A stretch of DNA of 64,000 nucleotides, from positions 62,001-126,000 of the forward strand of contig JAZQMC010000008.1 of NCBI GenBank assembly GCA_045543095.1, written 5' to 3'. A program made the translations under genes and the position numbers. The DNA is from Fimenecus sp045543095 (GTDB lineage Bacteria > Bacillota > Clostridia > Oscillospirales > Acutalibacteraceae). Positions 16,321-25,187 of the stretch are shown here, piece by piece (the first letter of the stretch is position 1; each line of letters opens with the position of its first letter). The notes beneath the pieces are model-generated. The model ran no database searches. It saw only the letters and a list, made by a program, of their open reading frames with translations, and had not been told where the DNA came from.

Positions 16321-16752
16321 TCAGAATTCTAAATACATATCGTAATGGGGAATATTCTCTTCAAGGTATTCGGGAGTGCCAACAAGAGAAAAACCACACT
16401 TTTCATAAAAACCTACGGCGTGAGTCTGTGCACCCACCTTAACGGTTTTTGCACCGTCTTCTTTCGCTTTACGAAGAAGCTCTTTAACGATTTTTTCGCC
16501 AAGATGCAACCCTCTTTTTTCTTTTTTAACAGCAATTCTGCCGATTTTAACAGTGTTTTCGCCGTAAGGTATATTACGACCTGTTGCAACCGCCTCACCG
16601 TCTAAAAAGATTACAAGGTGTGGCACCTGTAAATCAAAATCGTCAAATTCATTTTCCTCGGGTACACCCTGCTCTTTCACAAAAATTTCAATACGAAGAT
16701 TTCTGAAAGATGGGTCAATCACCCCAGCGTCAAACCATTTATATTCAAGCAT
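16321..16752 (-). CDS. GNAT-family N-acetyltransferase (ElaA-like)
   Basis: 143 residues from ATG 16752 (MLEYKWFDAG). GAGGTG lies 6-7 nt before this ATG, so it is preferred to an upstream in-frame start inside the preceding gene. GNAT features are visible: IRIAVKKEKRGLHLGEKIV-type motif A (acetyl-CoA pyrophosphate loop R-G-x-x-L-G, about 85-98) and GFYEKCGF (motif B, near 115-122). The N-terminal FVKEQGVPEENEFDDFD block is typical of the ElaA/YjcF group. The substrate is unknown. It starts 1 nt after the GH2 stop and ends 25 bp before GH95, so it is co-transcribed with the two glycosidases. Confidence 0.82.
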   Translation of the reverse strand: MLEYKWFDAGVIDPSFRNLRIEIFVKEQGVPEENEFDDFDLQVPHLVIFLDGEAVATGRNIPYGENTVKIGRIAVKKEKRGLHLGEKIVKELLRKAKEDGAKTVKVGAQTHAVGFYEKCGFSLVGTPEYLEENIPHYDMYLEF

Positions 16753-16753
16753 T

Positions 16754-19700
16754 TTATTCACCTCTGAACGCAAATTTGAAAGTAAGAGGTTTATCGGTTT
16801 TCACTCTGTATTTTGGTAATGCATCAGGTCCGCAGGTGTTTGTGCCAGTACCACGCATAAAGCCGTCAATACATACAAATGTGGTATCGGAATGCTCAAG
16901 CTCTTCCTGATGCTTTGCCTTGTGACAAGCAGTTTGTGTGTAATCGTGAGCAGAGAAGCTGAATTTAGGCTCGCCGTAAACCGTGAAAGCATTGCCATTT
17001 TCGTTTTTGAGTTTCAAGTATTTAACACCACCGCAGTTACCGTTATCCTGTGGCATTACATAGGGCTCGTGCATATTTTCAACTGTTGTGAGCCATCTGC
17101 CGATATATGCGTGGTCCTTCATATCGCAAAGGTTTTCCATTTTTTCGTGTGAGCCTCTGCCATAGAATTCAACAATATTGAACTCTTTTGGTAACTCAAC
17201 AGTCAAGCCAAAACGCTGAATTTCGGGACAACCGAACAAAAGCTTATTGAGAGTGCATTGTACATTTACAAGACCGTTACCGTAAACGGTATAGACAACA
17301 TCAATACGGAAGAACTTTTTAAAGCCTTTTTTAACCACATAAGAACACTCAACAAGAGCATAAGCGGAATGATTAGCGTGGCGGAAATCAACAAGCTTTG
17401 TTTCTGCCTCGTGAAGTTTGATTAATCCCCACGCTTTTGGGAAACCATAGCTGTCATTATCAAGAGATGCACGTACAAGATTAGGCATAAAGCCTTTTTT
17501 ATTGTCGGCAGGGTTTGAGTTAAGATATTCACAACCATTACGCACATAGCTTGTCATTTCGCCGGTTTTTTCGTTAAAAACAACCTTACCGCCATTGAAC
17601 TGAATGTTAAGTTCATCATTTACGGTTACAATTTCAACCTCGCCTGCACCTGTATTGGTTGGCAAGAAGTTTGCTTTGTCATTCAATGTAGCCTGCTCAA
17701 TAGCCATCTGGTCTTCGCCGTCAAAATACTGAATATTGATATGGCAATCTTCGTTACAAGCATATTCAAGAAGTGGGATTTCATAAGTTTTAGTCTGCAT
17801 TGGGTCAATATCAAGGTTTAATATACCGTTTGCAACCTCATTGCCGTTTACAAGCTGTGTCCATTTAACAGTAAGATAGTTTGAATTCTTAAAACGGTTT
17901 GTATTTGTGAATTCAAATACTTTACCGCTGATATGTTTACTTCTTACTGGACGGTAAACTGCTTTTATTACATAAGCGCCCGTATGCGGTGTTTTGTCGG
18001 GATATAACATACCGTCAACGCAGAAATTACTGTCGTGCTTTGCTTCGCCATGGTCACCGCCGTAAGTATATTGGAATTTATATTTGTCGTTGCCGTCGTG
18101 GTAAACCGCGTGGTCTGCCCACTCCCATACGCAACCGCCCATAAGGCTGTCATATTTATAAATACTGTCCCAATACTCTTCGACTGCACCGGGGCCGACG
18201 CCCATTGCGTGTACATATTCGCACATAAAATATGGCTTTTCGTGATATTTTTCTTTGCCCGATGTCTTACTGCCGTATTTTTCTACATCTTCTTGTGTGG
18301 GGTACATTTCAGAAATCACATCATAGGCAAAACGCTTTGTAGCAATTACTCTTTCATAGTGAACGGGGATTTTTGTGCCTTCGTTCTTCAAATATTCGTA
18401 GCACTTATCCTGACAGTTATAGCCTCCTGCCTCATTACCCAAAGACCACATTGTAATTGAAGGGTGATTACGGTCACGGCAGAACATACGGCTTACTCTG
18501 TCAACATAGCGGAATTCCCAACGCAAATCGTGACTGATAAGACCATCGTCACAAGGTTTTTTAATGTCACCTGCACCATGAGTTTCAATATCTGCCTCGT
18601 CAACAATATAGAAGCCCATAAGGTCTGCAAGTGTTAAAAGTGTGGGGTCGGGCGGATAGTGTGAAGTTCTGATAGAGTTTACGTTAAACTTCTTCATAAG
18701 TTCCATTTCAGCCTTGATTTCTTCGCCTGTGAGCACGTAGCCATTATGCATATTTGTATCGTGGTGATTAACACCCTTGAATTTAATAGGCATACCGTTG
18801 AAATAGAACACATCGCCCTTGATTTCGATTGTTTTAAATCCTGTTACATTCTTAACAGCGGTAATTACCTCGCCATTCTTTTCAAGAGTGAGCACTAAAT
18901 CGTAAGTATATGGTTCTTCAGCATTCCATTCTGTTACATTAAGATTTGTAAAGGTGATTTTTGATTTTACGCGGGCGTCGGTCTGCTCTTTTGCGATAAC
19001 TTTTTCGCCGTCAAGAAGCTCGGCAGTATATGAACAGCCCTCTTTATCGCCCTTAATGTCAACTGTGAGAGTTAAATCGTAGGTATCGCCCTTTTTCTCG
19101 GTTTCAATGAAGAAATCATAAAGATATGTTTTGGGCATTTCATAAAGAAGCACGTCGCGGAAAATACCGTTTTCACGGAACATATCCTGACACTCTAAAT
19201 ATGTACCTGTTGACCATTTGCTTACTGCACAAACGATTTCATTTTCGCCCTCGTGAAGATATGGAGTAATATCAAACTCTGCAGAGTTGTGAGCACCCTC
19301 ACTGTAGCCAACGAAAAGCCCGTTAACATACAAATCAAGTGATGAGATTACGCCAAGGAATGTGATTATGTAATTCTTATCGAGATTTTCAATATTAATG
19401 AATTTTCTGTAAATACCCATAGGTACGTCCTGAGGCATTTCGGGATATAATTTAGGGTCAAATTCATAACGGGTATTTAAGTAACAAGGCTCACGGTAAC
19501 CTGTTCTCTGCCAAGTAGACGGAACAGTCACTTTATCAAACTGAACACGGTCGGTATAGAATTCGTTTGGGATAAGCATATCCTTTTCGTAATATTTAAA
19601 ATCCCACTCGCCATTGAGCACACGAACCATAGGACTGTTATAACGCTCGGTGAGAACATTCTGCTCACAAAGTAAATCCTTTGAGGGATAGGGAATGAAA

Positions 19701-19777
19701 TATGCTCGGGGGGACAATTTGCCGATTTCGGCAATGTCAAACTGTCTAAAATTTGCTCTGTTGATAATGTATTTCAT
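16754..19777 (-). CDS. lacZ: Beta-galactosidase, GH2 family (LacZ type)
   Basis: 1007 residues from ATG 19777, which has GGAGG 8 nt upstream. A longer reading adds 14 residues but lacks a binding site. It hydrolyses terminal beta-galactosides in the cytoplasm (no signal peptide). Domain order is that of LacZ: sugar-binding jelly roll (about 40-210), immunoglobulin-like domain, TIM barrel (about 320-620), second Ig domain and a C-terminal Bgal_small_N domain (about 730-1000). The acid/base Glu449 is in SLGNEAGG and the nucleophile Glu520 in MCEYVHAMG. It is first in the GH2-GNAT-GH95 unit, from the promoter at 19810-19838. Confidence 0.94.
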   Translation of the reverse strand: MKYIINRANFRQFDIAEIGKLSPRAYFIPYPSKDLLCEQNVLTERYNSPMVRVLNGEWDFKYYEKDMLIPNEFYTDRVQFDKVTVPSTWQRTGYREPCYLNTRYEFDPKLYPEMPQDVPMGIYRKFINIENLDKNYIITFLGVISSLDLYVNGLFVGYSEGAHNSAEFDITPYLHEGENEIVCAVSKWSTGTYLECQDMFRENGIFRDVLLYEMPKTYLYDFFIETEKKGDTYDLTLTVDIKGDKEGCSYTAELLDGEKVIAKEQTDARVKSKITFTNLNVTEWNAEEPYTYDLVLTLEKNGEVITAVKNVTGFKTIEIKGDVFYFNGMPIKFKGVNHHDTNMHNGYVLTGEEIKAEMELMKKFNVNSIRTSHYPPDPTLLTLADLMGFYIVDEADIETHGAGDIKKPCDDGLISHDLRWEFRYVDRVSRMFCRDRNHPSITMWSLGNEAGGYNCQDKCYEYLKNEGTKIPVHYERVIATKRFAYDVISEMYPTQEDVEKYGSKTSGKEKYHEKPYFMCEYVHAMGVGPGAVEEYWDSIYKYDSLMGGCVWEWADHAVYHDGNDKYKFQYTYGGDHGEAKHDSNFCVDGMLYPDKTPHTGAYVIKAVYRPVRSKHISGKVFEFTNTNRFKNSNYLTVKWTQLVNGNEVANGILNLDIDPMQTKTYEIPLLEYACNEDCHINIQYFDGEDQMAIEQATLNDKANFLPTNTGAGEVEIVTVNDELNIQFNGGKVVFNEKTGEMTSYVRNGCEYLNSNPADNKKGFMPNLVRASLDNDSYGFPKAWGLIKLHEAETKLVDFRHANHSAYALVECSYVVKKGFKKFFRIDVVYTVYGNGLVNVQCTLNKLLFGCPEIQRFGLTVELPKEFNIVEFYGRGSHEKMENLCDMKDHAYIGRWLTTVENMHEPYVMPQDNGNCGGVKYLKLKNENGNAFTVYGEPKFSFSAHDYTQTACHKAKHQEELEHSDTTFVCIDGFMRGTGTNTCGPDALPKYRVKTDKPLTFKFAFRGE

Positions 19778-19809
19778 AAAAAAGACCTCCGTCTTGTATA
19801 GATAATTTA

Positions 19810-19838
19810 ATTTTACCATATTGTAGTAAGATTTTCAA
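19810..19838 (-). promoter_or_regulatory. Promoter of the GH2-GNAT-GH95 unit
   Basis: Minus strand TTGAAA (19833-19838), 17-bp spacer, TAAAAT (19810-19815), about 33 bp before the GH2 ATG. Confidence 0.65.
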
Positions 19839-19891
19839 TGAAAAACGAAGAAAAAGCAATGTGTAAAAACGAATTTGTTTAATTGTTTTTA

Positions 19892-19920
19892 TTGACAAAA
19901 AAAGAGCATTGTGGTATTAT
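19892..19920 (+). promoter_or_regulatory. Promoter of the Crp-like regulator/ABC importer operon
   Basis: TTGACA (19892-19897), 17-bp spacer, TATTAT (19915-19920). The start near 19927 leaves a leader of about 37 nt. Confidence 0.75.
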
Positions 19921-19963
19921 ATCTATGCAAAAATGTATTATATAAGACAAAAATGGTGGTAAA

Positions 19964-20620
19964 ATGAATAAATCCATATTAAATAGTGCATTGGTTCACC
20001 TGAAAAATACTCAAATTTTTAAAGATTGTAATATTTCGTTATTGCAAGAGGTTTTAGAGGAATTTTCTTCGGTTGCCACTTACCCCAAGGGTGAAACTGT
20101 TTTTTCGGAAGAAAACTACTCCCCTGTGCTTTGCCTTATTATCAAAGGTGAAGCAAGAGTAAATAAGGGCGATACGGTAATTTCGCATCTTAAAGCAGGC
20201 GAAATTTACGGCGGTGCATTTCTTTATAATCCTACCTTTAAGTTTTTGAATACTGTTACGGCGGTTAGTCCCTTAAAAGTTGTAATTATTGAAAAAGAGG
20301 GCGTTGACAAGCTAATTCGCCTTGACAGTACGGTTTCATTTAACTATATCGCCTATCTTTCTGAAAGAGTGAGCTTTCTTAACAGTAAAATTGAGGGATA
20401 CATCAAGCCCTCTGCAGAAGAAAAGCTACTTCTGTTTCTTCGCAAAAACTGTGATGAGCAGAACGGCAAATGTGAAATATCCGTTTCAATGACAGAGCTT
20501 TCCCGCGTTCTGCACATAAGCAGAGCAAGTCTTTACAGAGTTATTGAAACTCTTGAAAAACAAGGAAAAATCTGCCGTGACGGTAAAAAAATATATTTAC
20601 AAAAGGAAGATGAAAAATGA
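19964..20620 (+). CDS. Crp/Fnr-family transcriptional regulator
   Basis: 218 residues. An N-terminal cyclic-nucleotide-binding-like beta barrel (about 15-120, with KGETVF and GEIYGG turns) is followed by a dimerisation helix. The C-terminal Crp-type winged helix-turn-helix (about 150-212) has a recognition region MTELSRVLHISRASLYRVIETLEKQG. No Cys cluster for an Fnr-type iron-sulfur centre is evident, so the ligand is unknown. Its stop overlaps the start of the substrate-binding protein (ATGA), so it is the first gene of the importer operon. It probably senses nutrient status or effector for that operon. Confidence 0.87.
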   Translation: MNKSILNSALVHLKNTQIFKDCNISLLQEVLEEFSSVATYPKGETVFSEENYSPVLCLIIKGEARVNKGDTVISHLKAGEIYGGAFLYNPTFKFLNTVTAVSPLKVVIIEKEGVDKLIRLDSTVSFNYIAYLSERVSFLNSKIEGYIKPSAEEKLLLFLRKNCDEQNGKCEISVSMTELSRVLHISRASLYRVIETLEKQGKICRDGKKIYLQKEDEK

Positions 20621-21615
20621 AAAAAGTAATTTCATTGGTTCTTGTATTTGCCCTTATGCTTTGCTTTGCAGCTTGCGGAAACACAGACAAAGAAGATGAC
20701 ACAACAACTACAACAGAGGCACCCTACCAGAGTGTTACAATGAGAGTTGCCGGACTTTCAGGTCCTACCGGTGTTGGTATGGCAAAGCTTATGTCAGAAA
20801 AAGACAACGGAAATGCAAAAAATGATTATCAGTTCACACTTGTAAGTGACCCCAAGGAAATCAGTGCAGGTATGATTGGTAAAAACTTTGACATTGCCGC
20901 TTGCCCCATTAACCTTGCTTCTGTTCTTTATAACAAGCTCCAAGGTAATGTTCAGGTGCTTGCAGTTAACACAAAGGGTGTGCTTTACATTCTTGAAAAC
21001 GGTAACACAATAAATTCGCTTTCTGACCTTGCGGGCAAAAAGCTTTATGCAACAGGTCAGGGCTCAACACCTGAATACATTCTCAATTATCTTCTCAACG
21101 AGAGCGGAATTGCAGACAAGGTAACAGTTGAATATGTTGCATCTCACGATGAGCTTGCTACTCTTGCAGCAGCGGGCAAGGCAACAATTGCGATGCTACC
21201 CGAGCCAAAGGTTACTGCTGCTATGATGCAGAATGCAGACCTTCGCATTGCTCTTAATCTTACAGAAGAATTTGAGAAATTAAGCGGTGAAACACTTATT
21301 CAAGGTGTTGTAATTGCAAGTAAGGATTTTGTGAACGCAAACCCCGATGCAGTTGAAATGTTCTTAAAGGAATACGAAGCATCAATTAATTTTGCTAATA
21401 ATGATGTTGAAGCAACTGCTACACTCTGCGAGCAGTACAAGATTATTCCAAAGGCTGCAATGGCTAAAAAAGCAATTCCTAACTGCAATATTGCATACAT
21501 TGACGGCGAAGATATGAAATCAGCAGTTGAAGCAAATCTTCAGATTTTCTTTGCTGCGGACAAGACATCTATCGGAGGTAAGTTGCCAAGTGATGACTTC
21601 TACTACGGAGTATAA
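20617..21615 (+). CDS. ABC importer substrate-binding lipoprotein (NMT1/SsuA-like)
   Basis: 332 residues. A lipoprotein signal peptide ends at the lipobox FAAC with Cys20, followed by an acidic and Thr-rich linker. The mature part is a two-lobed binding protein of the NMT1/THI5-SsuA/TauA group, the type found with importers for sulfonates, nitrate or thiamine pyrimidine precursors. The substrate cannot be assigned: no neighbouring biosynthetic gene points to one. It overlaps the regulator by 4 nt and the permease by about 23 nt, forming a tight regulator-SBP-permease-ATPase operon. Confidence 0.87.
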   Translation: MKKVISLVLVFALMLCFAACGNTDKEDDTTTTTEAPYQSVTMRVAGLSGPTGVGMAKLMSEKDNGNAKNDYQFTLVSDPKEISAGMIGKNFDIAACPINLASVLYNKLQGNVQVLAVNTKGVLYILENGNTINSLSDLAGKKLYATGQGSTPEYILNYLLNESGIADKVTVEYVASHDELATLAAAGKATIAMLPEPKVTAAMMQNADLRIALNLTEEFEKLSGETLIQGVVIASKDFVNANPDAVEMFLKEYEASINFANNDVEATATLCEQYKIIPKAAMAKKAIPNCNIAYIDGEDMKSAVEANLQIFFAADKTSIGGKLPSDDFYYGV

Positions 21616-22402
21616 AAAGGTAACAATTAAAAAACTCGTAAAAACAGCCCTGACCATTTTATTTTGGTTAGGGCTTTGGCAGTTGATATATATTGTTGTA
21701 GGTCTTGATGTTTTGGTTGCCTCACCGTTGAATGTGGCAAAAAGGATTATTGAATTTTTGCCCGACGGTAATTTTTGGTTGAGTATTTTTAACTCATTCA
21801 AAGGTGTTGCACTCGGCTATATTCTCGGTGTTGCCGTTGGCACGGTTATGGGTATTGCAACTGCTTTTTCAAGTGTGCTGAACACACTTTTTAAGCCATT
21901 TTTAACTGCGGTAAAGACTACGCCCGTAGTGTCATTTATAATTCTTGCACTTATATGGCTTTCAAAAATCGAAGTGCCGATTTTCATTACATTTTTGATG
22001 GTTTTGCCTGTTGTATGGGCAAATATTTCAGGCGGAATAACCTCAACGGACAAAAATCTTATTGAGATGGCAAATGCTTATGATTTCGGCTTTGCCAAGA
22101 AATTAAAGCTTATATATCTGCCCTCGGCAATCCCCTATTTTGTCACCGCCTGCAAAACCGCGGTGGGCCTTGGCTGGAAAGCGGGCATAGCCGCCGAGGT
22201 ACTCTGTACTCCACAGAATTCAATAGGTATAAATCTTCGCAATTCACAGGTTTATCTTGAAACGGTTGACCTTTTCGCTTGGACCGCGGTTGTTATCATT
22301 TTAAGTCTTGTGCTCGAAAAGGTGCTTGTTGCTGTTTTTGATTTGATATTCAAAAAAATTATGTCAAAGGGAGGTTATTTCATTGAAAATACAGTTAAAT
22401 AA
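21593..22402 (+). CDS. ABC importer permease (SsuC/TauC-type)
   Basis: 269 residues from ATG 21593. A longer reading from 21527 exists, but GGAGG at 21574-21578 favours the later start, although its 14-nt spacing is long. About six transmembrane helices are present. The inner-membrane component motif EAA loop appears as EMANAYDFGFAKKLKLIYLPSAIPYF (about 158-183), which couples to the ATPase. The family carries sulfonate-, nitrate- or thiamine-precursor-type importers. It overlaps the binding protein upstream and the ATPase downstream. Confidence 0.86.
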   Translation: MTSTTEYKKVTIKKLVKTALTILFWLGLWQLIYIVVGLDVLVASPLNVAKRIIEFLPDGNFWLSIFNSFKGVALGYILGVAVGTVMGIATAFSSVLNTLFKPFLTAVKTTPVVSFIILALIWLSKIEVPIFITFLMVLPVVWANISGGITSTDKNLIEMANAYDFGFAKKLKLIYLPSAIPYFVTACKTAVGLGWKAGIAAEVLCTPQNSIGINLRNSQVYLETVDLFAWTAVVIILSLVLEKVLVAVFDLIFKKIMSKGGYFIENTVK

Positions 22403-22952
22403 TCTCTGCAAGGCTTACGGCGACAAGGTGATTTTTGAAAACTACACCCGCACATTAAACTTTGACGGAATACTCATAATTCAGGGTAAATCGGGACTTG
22501 GAAAAACCACGCTTATGCGGTTAATTGCAGGACTTGAAAAGGCGGATAAGGGAGAAATAACAAAATCTGCCGAAAAAATCTCTTTTATGTTTCAAGAGGA
22601 CAGGCTAATCCCCTTTGTTACGGTGCTTAAAAATCTGACTGCGGTGTGCAGTGAAGAAAAGGCTTTGAGATATTTAAGTCTTATGGGGCTTGAAAATGAA
22701 AAAGATAACTCCCCTACCGCTTTAAGTGGCGGAATGAGGCGTAGAGTTGCCCTTGCCCGTGCACTTTGCTTTAAGAGTGATTTGGTAATTCTTGACGAGC
22801 CATTCAAGGGGCTTGATGAGGCTTTGAAAATTAAGATTTGCGAGATAATTAAGGAAGAAAGCAAATCACGAGCATTTGTTATTGTCAGTCACGACAGTGA
22901 AGATGCGGAGATATTAGGTGCAAAAATAGTTGAAATTAACGGCAATCCATAA
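22383..22952 (+). CDS. ABC importer ATP-binding protein
   Basis: 189 residues, short for the family (usually about 240-260). All core motifs are present: Walker A QGKSGLGKTT (34-42), Q-loop FQED (70-73), signature LSGGM (114-118), Walker B LVILDEP (134-140) and switch His in VSHD. The C-terminal extension found in SsuB/TauB-type ATPases is missing. The start is TTG, with GGGAGG 8 nt upstream inside the permease gene. It energises the importer encoded just upstream. Confidence 0.88.
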   Translation: MKIQLNNLCKAYGDKVIFENYTRTLNFDGILIIQGKSGLGKTTLMRLIAGLEKADKGEITKSAEKISFMFQEDRLIPFVTVLKNLTAVCSEEKALRYLSLMGLENEKDNSPTALSGGMRRRVALARALCFKSDLVILDEPFKGLDEALKIKICEIIKEESKSRAFVIVSHDSEDAEILGAKIVEINGNP

Positions 22953-22975
22953 TAATGGATTGCCGTTAATTATTC
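22935..22975. terminator. Bidirectional terminator between the ABC importer and the XRE regulator
   Basis: Perfect 16-bp stem (22935-22950 with 22955-22970) and 4-nt loop. It overlaps the last codons of the ATPase and the stop codon of the convergent gene. Confidence 0.8.
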
Positions 22976-23752
22976 TTCAAGAAAATACCAATCAGTCGGA
23001 TGTCTGTAAGTATTGTCCTTATCAATGTAAATATCAATAAAATCGTCATCGTTAATTGTAACAACATGTTCAACATCATCATAAATGAAAGCATATTTTT
23101 TCGCAGTAATTTCTGCACCAAAAAATATATTTATATTTTCACCATACCAGCTCATTGAATATAAGCCTAATTTTGAAATATCGGCACTCGTTCCGCCAAC
23201 AAAATCCATTCGACCTTTAAACAATTTATTTTCTTGAAAAAATACCATATATGCTTTTTCATTATCGTGATATAGATATGCTATATAATCAGCTTTTATT
23301 GTAAATTTGCTACATGCGTATTGAAAAGCATTTTCCATTTCCAACACATCGCGGAATGTGGATTTAATAGCATAATCATCATTGGCAGATATTGAATTTG
23401 TATATTCATAAATTGGGTATGACACGAAAATGCTAATTAGTAAAACCAAGGCGAGAATAAGTGCTAACAGTTTTTTGGATTTCGATTTTTTGAGAGTCTT
23501 GACGATTATTTCATTTGATGCAGTAGGGATTTTTTCTTCACTTATTTTTTCACCGTTAAGTATTTCAGTTACCGAAACACCGAGAACCTCGGCAAGCGGG
23601 ATAAGCATTGACACATCGGGTGCACTCCTGCCTGTTTCCCACTTTGAAACGGCTTTATCGGTAATATTTAATTTTTCGGCTAACTCCTTTTGGTTGTAAC
23701 CCAATTCTTTTCTGCGTTGTGAAATAAATTTTCCTATTCTGATATTATCCAT
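22970..23752 (-). CDS. Membrane-anchored XRE-family regulator
   Basis: 260 residues from ATG 23752, chosen because AGGAGG lies 8 nt upstream. An N-terminal helix-turn-helix of the XRE/Cro type (about 5-60; NQKELAEKLNITDKAVSKWETGRSAPD) is followed by a linker. One transmembrane helix lies at about 95-115. A likely extracytoplasmic domain of about 145 residues has no recognised family. The layout suggests a DNA-binding protein that reads a signal outside the membrane. There is no obvious regulated partner: it is a single gene facing the importer operon. Confidence 0.82.
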   Translation of the reverse strand: MDNIRIGKFISQRRKELGYNQKELAEKLNITDKAVSKWETGRSAPDVSMLIPLAEVLGVSVTEILNGEKISEEKIPTASNEIIVKTLKKSKSKKLLALILALVLLISIFVSYPIYEYTNSISANDDYAIKSTFRDVLEMENAFQYACSKFTIKADYIAYLYHDNEKAYMVFFQENKLFKGRMDFVGGTSADISKLGLYSMSWYGENINIFFGAEITAKKYAFIYDDVEHVVTINDDDFIDIYIDKDNTYRHPTDWYFLEE

Positions 23753-23822
23753 AAAAACTACCTCCTGACTTAAAAATAACATAAAATCAGTTAAAAGTCA
23801 CCCTACCGGCAGTAGAATGTGA

Positions 23823-23850
23823 TAAAAAACGGCGGGAGCAAGCCCCCGCC
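23823..23850 (-). terminator. Terminator of upp
   Basis: GGCGGG-GGCTTG-CTCCCGCC-type hairpin (23831-23850) followed on the minus strand by GTTTTTT. The same GGCGGGAGCAAGCCCCCGCC word looks like a mobile palindromic unit; only this copy is in the window. Confidence 0.7.
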
Positions 23851-23869
23851 CTACTATCATTATTAAGTT

Positions 23870-24544
23870 TTATGGTTTTGCGGGTCTTGCGGGTTTGTAA
23901 CTGCAAGTACCACAAATTCGGTCGCCTGCATCACCTGCGGCGGTTACGATATAACCGTCCTTATTAAGTCCGGTCGGAATATACTGTGCTGCATAAATTT
24001 TAACATCAGGATGCTTTTCATAAAGAAGCTTTACACCAACATCTGATGCAAAAATACACATAACCTTAATATTTGTGCAACCCTCTTTTTTAAGATAGTC
24101 GATTGATGCATCAACACTACCACCTGTTGCAAGTGCAGGGTCAACAATGATTACAGGACCGTTTGTTATATCAACAGGCATTTTATAGTAATATGTTACG
24201 GGCAAGAGAGTTTTTTCATCTCTGTAAAGACCGATATGACCAACCTTTGCAGTTGGTGACAAACGACGAAGACCATCAACCATTCCAAGACCTGCACGAA
24301 GAATAGGAACAATTGTAAAATCCTCGGCAAGTACGGGAGAATCGAAGTCAGCGAGTGGTGCTTTGATTGGTACTAATTTTGTTTTAAGGTCTTTAAGAGC
24401 TTCATAGCCCATAAGCATTGTAAGTTCATCAACAATTTCACAGAATTCTTTTGAGCCTGTGTTAATGTCGCAAAGGTGGGTAACCTTATGAGCAACTAAA
24501 GGATGGTCGTTAAAGCTTATTAAATTCTTTGTAAAGTCTGACAT
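23870..24544 (-). CDS. upp: Uracil phosphoribosyltransferase
   Basis: 224 residues. It converts uracil and PRPP to UMP in pyrimidine salvage. Family motifs are present: PILRAGLGMVDGL (about 80-92), the PRPP-binding loop IIVDPALATGGS (about 131-142; usually DPMLATGGS) and the uracil-binding TAAGDAGDRICGT near the C terminus. It is divergent from the DUF523 gene, and uraA follows that gene, making a uracil salvage neighbourhood. The C terminus is extended by about 12 residues (CSYKPARPAKP) relative to many Upp proteins. Confidence 0.95.
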   Translation of the reverse strand: MSDFTKNLISFNDHPLVAHKVTHLCDINTGSKEFCEIVDELTMLMGYEALKDLKTKLVPIKAPLADFDSPVLAEDFTIVPILRAGLGMVDGLRRLSPTAKVGHIGLYRDEKTLLPVTYYYKMPVDITNGPVIIVDPALATGGSVDASIDYLKKEGCTNIKVMCIFASDVGVKLLYEKHPDVKIYAAQYIPTGLNKDGYIVTAAGDAGDRICGTCSYKPARPAKP

Positions 24545-24579
24545 AATAACGCCTCATTTCAGGTTTTATTTCAATAAAT

Positions 24580-24608
24580 AATATATCATATTTATACAGT
24601 TTTGGCAA
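24580..24608 (-). promoter_or_regulatory. Promoter of upp
   Basis: Minus strand TTGCCA (24603-24608), 17-bp spacer, TATATT (24580-24585). The leader is about 30 nt, with no attenuator. Confidence 0.6.
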
Positions 24609-24623
24609 GATAACTTATGTTGA

Positions 24624-24652
24624 TTGACACCAAATTTTACGTATGTTATAAT
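24624..24652 (+). promoter_or_regulatory. Promoter of the DUF523/tudS-like gene
   Basis: TTGACA (24624-24629), 17-bp spacer, TATAAT (24647-24652), consensus quality; the ATG follows about 30 bp later. Confidence 0.8.
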
Positions 24653-24681
24653 TAAAAACAGAAATAATAAGGAGAATTATT

Positions 24682-25128
24682 ATGGCAAAGATTATTGTAA
24701 GCGGATGTCTTATGGGCTGTGACTGTCGTTACAAGGGTGACAACTGCAAATGTGAAGAATTATTGGCTTTGGCAGAACATCATACACTTATCCCTGTTTG
24801 TCCCGAACAGTTGGGCGGGCTTAAAACTCCACGCGACCCTGCTGAAATTGTGGGTGACAAGGTTATAAGCAACAAGGGGAACGATGTTACTTATGAATAT
24901 ACAAAGGGTGCAGAAACTGCACTTTATATTGCAAAGCTCAATAATGCCGATGCGGTAGTTTTTAAAGCAAACAGTCCCTCTTGCGGAAAAGGAATAATTT
25001 ATGACGGCACATTTACAGGAAACAAGGTTGCAGGCAACGGTGTTGCCGCCCAAATGTTCTTAAATGCGGGATATTCTGTTTTTACTGAAAATGAAATTGA
25101 TGAGCTTTTAAAATTTCTCAATAATTAG
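24682..25128 (+). CDS. tudS: DUF523 protein, probable thiouracil desulfidase (TudS-like)
   Basis: 148 residues, a full-length DUF523 protein. Family knowledge: TudS members bind a [4Fe-4S] cluster through three Cys and remove sulfur from 2-thiouracil to give uracil. The expected Cys are present in the conserved contexts SGCLMGC (Cys9), PVCPEQ (Cys40) and NSPSCGKG (Cys101). The context fits: upp is divergent on one side and the uracil permease is next downstream. The product of desulfurisation would thus feed directly into Upp. The activity is inferred; other DUF523 members are uncharacterised. Confidence 0.8.
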   Translation: MAKIIVSGCLMGCDCRYKGDNCKCEELLALAEHHTLIPVCPEQLGGLKTPRDPAEIVGDKVISNKGNDVTYEYTKGAETALYIAKLNNADAVVFKANSPSCGKGIIYDGTFTGNKVAGNGVAAQMFLNAGYSVFTENEIDELLKFLNN

Positions 25129-25151
25129 TGATTGAGTTTTTATCAAAATTA

Positions 25152-25181
25152 TTGACAAAAAAACACAATATATGGTATAAT
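25152..25181 (+). promoter_or_regulatory. Promoter of uraA
   Basis: TTGACA (25152-25157), 18-bp spacer, TATAAT (25176-25181). The start near 25188 gives a leader of about 140 nt. Confidence 0.75.
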
Positions 25182-25187
25182 TCAAGC

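Noticed and set aside
15921..16442. 173-codon frame antisense to the GH95 and GNAT genes
   Set aside because: Crosses two real genes on the opposite strand; no start signals.
22383..22952. Possible truncation of the ABC ATPase (189 residues)
   Set aside because: All nucleotide-binding motifs are present and the stop lies in a well-formed terminator, so it looks like a naturally short protein rather than a pseudogene.
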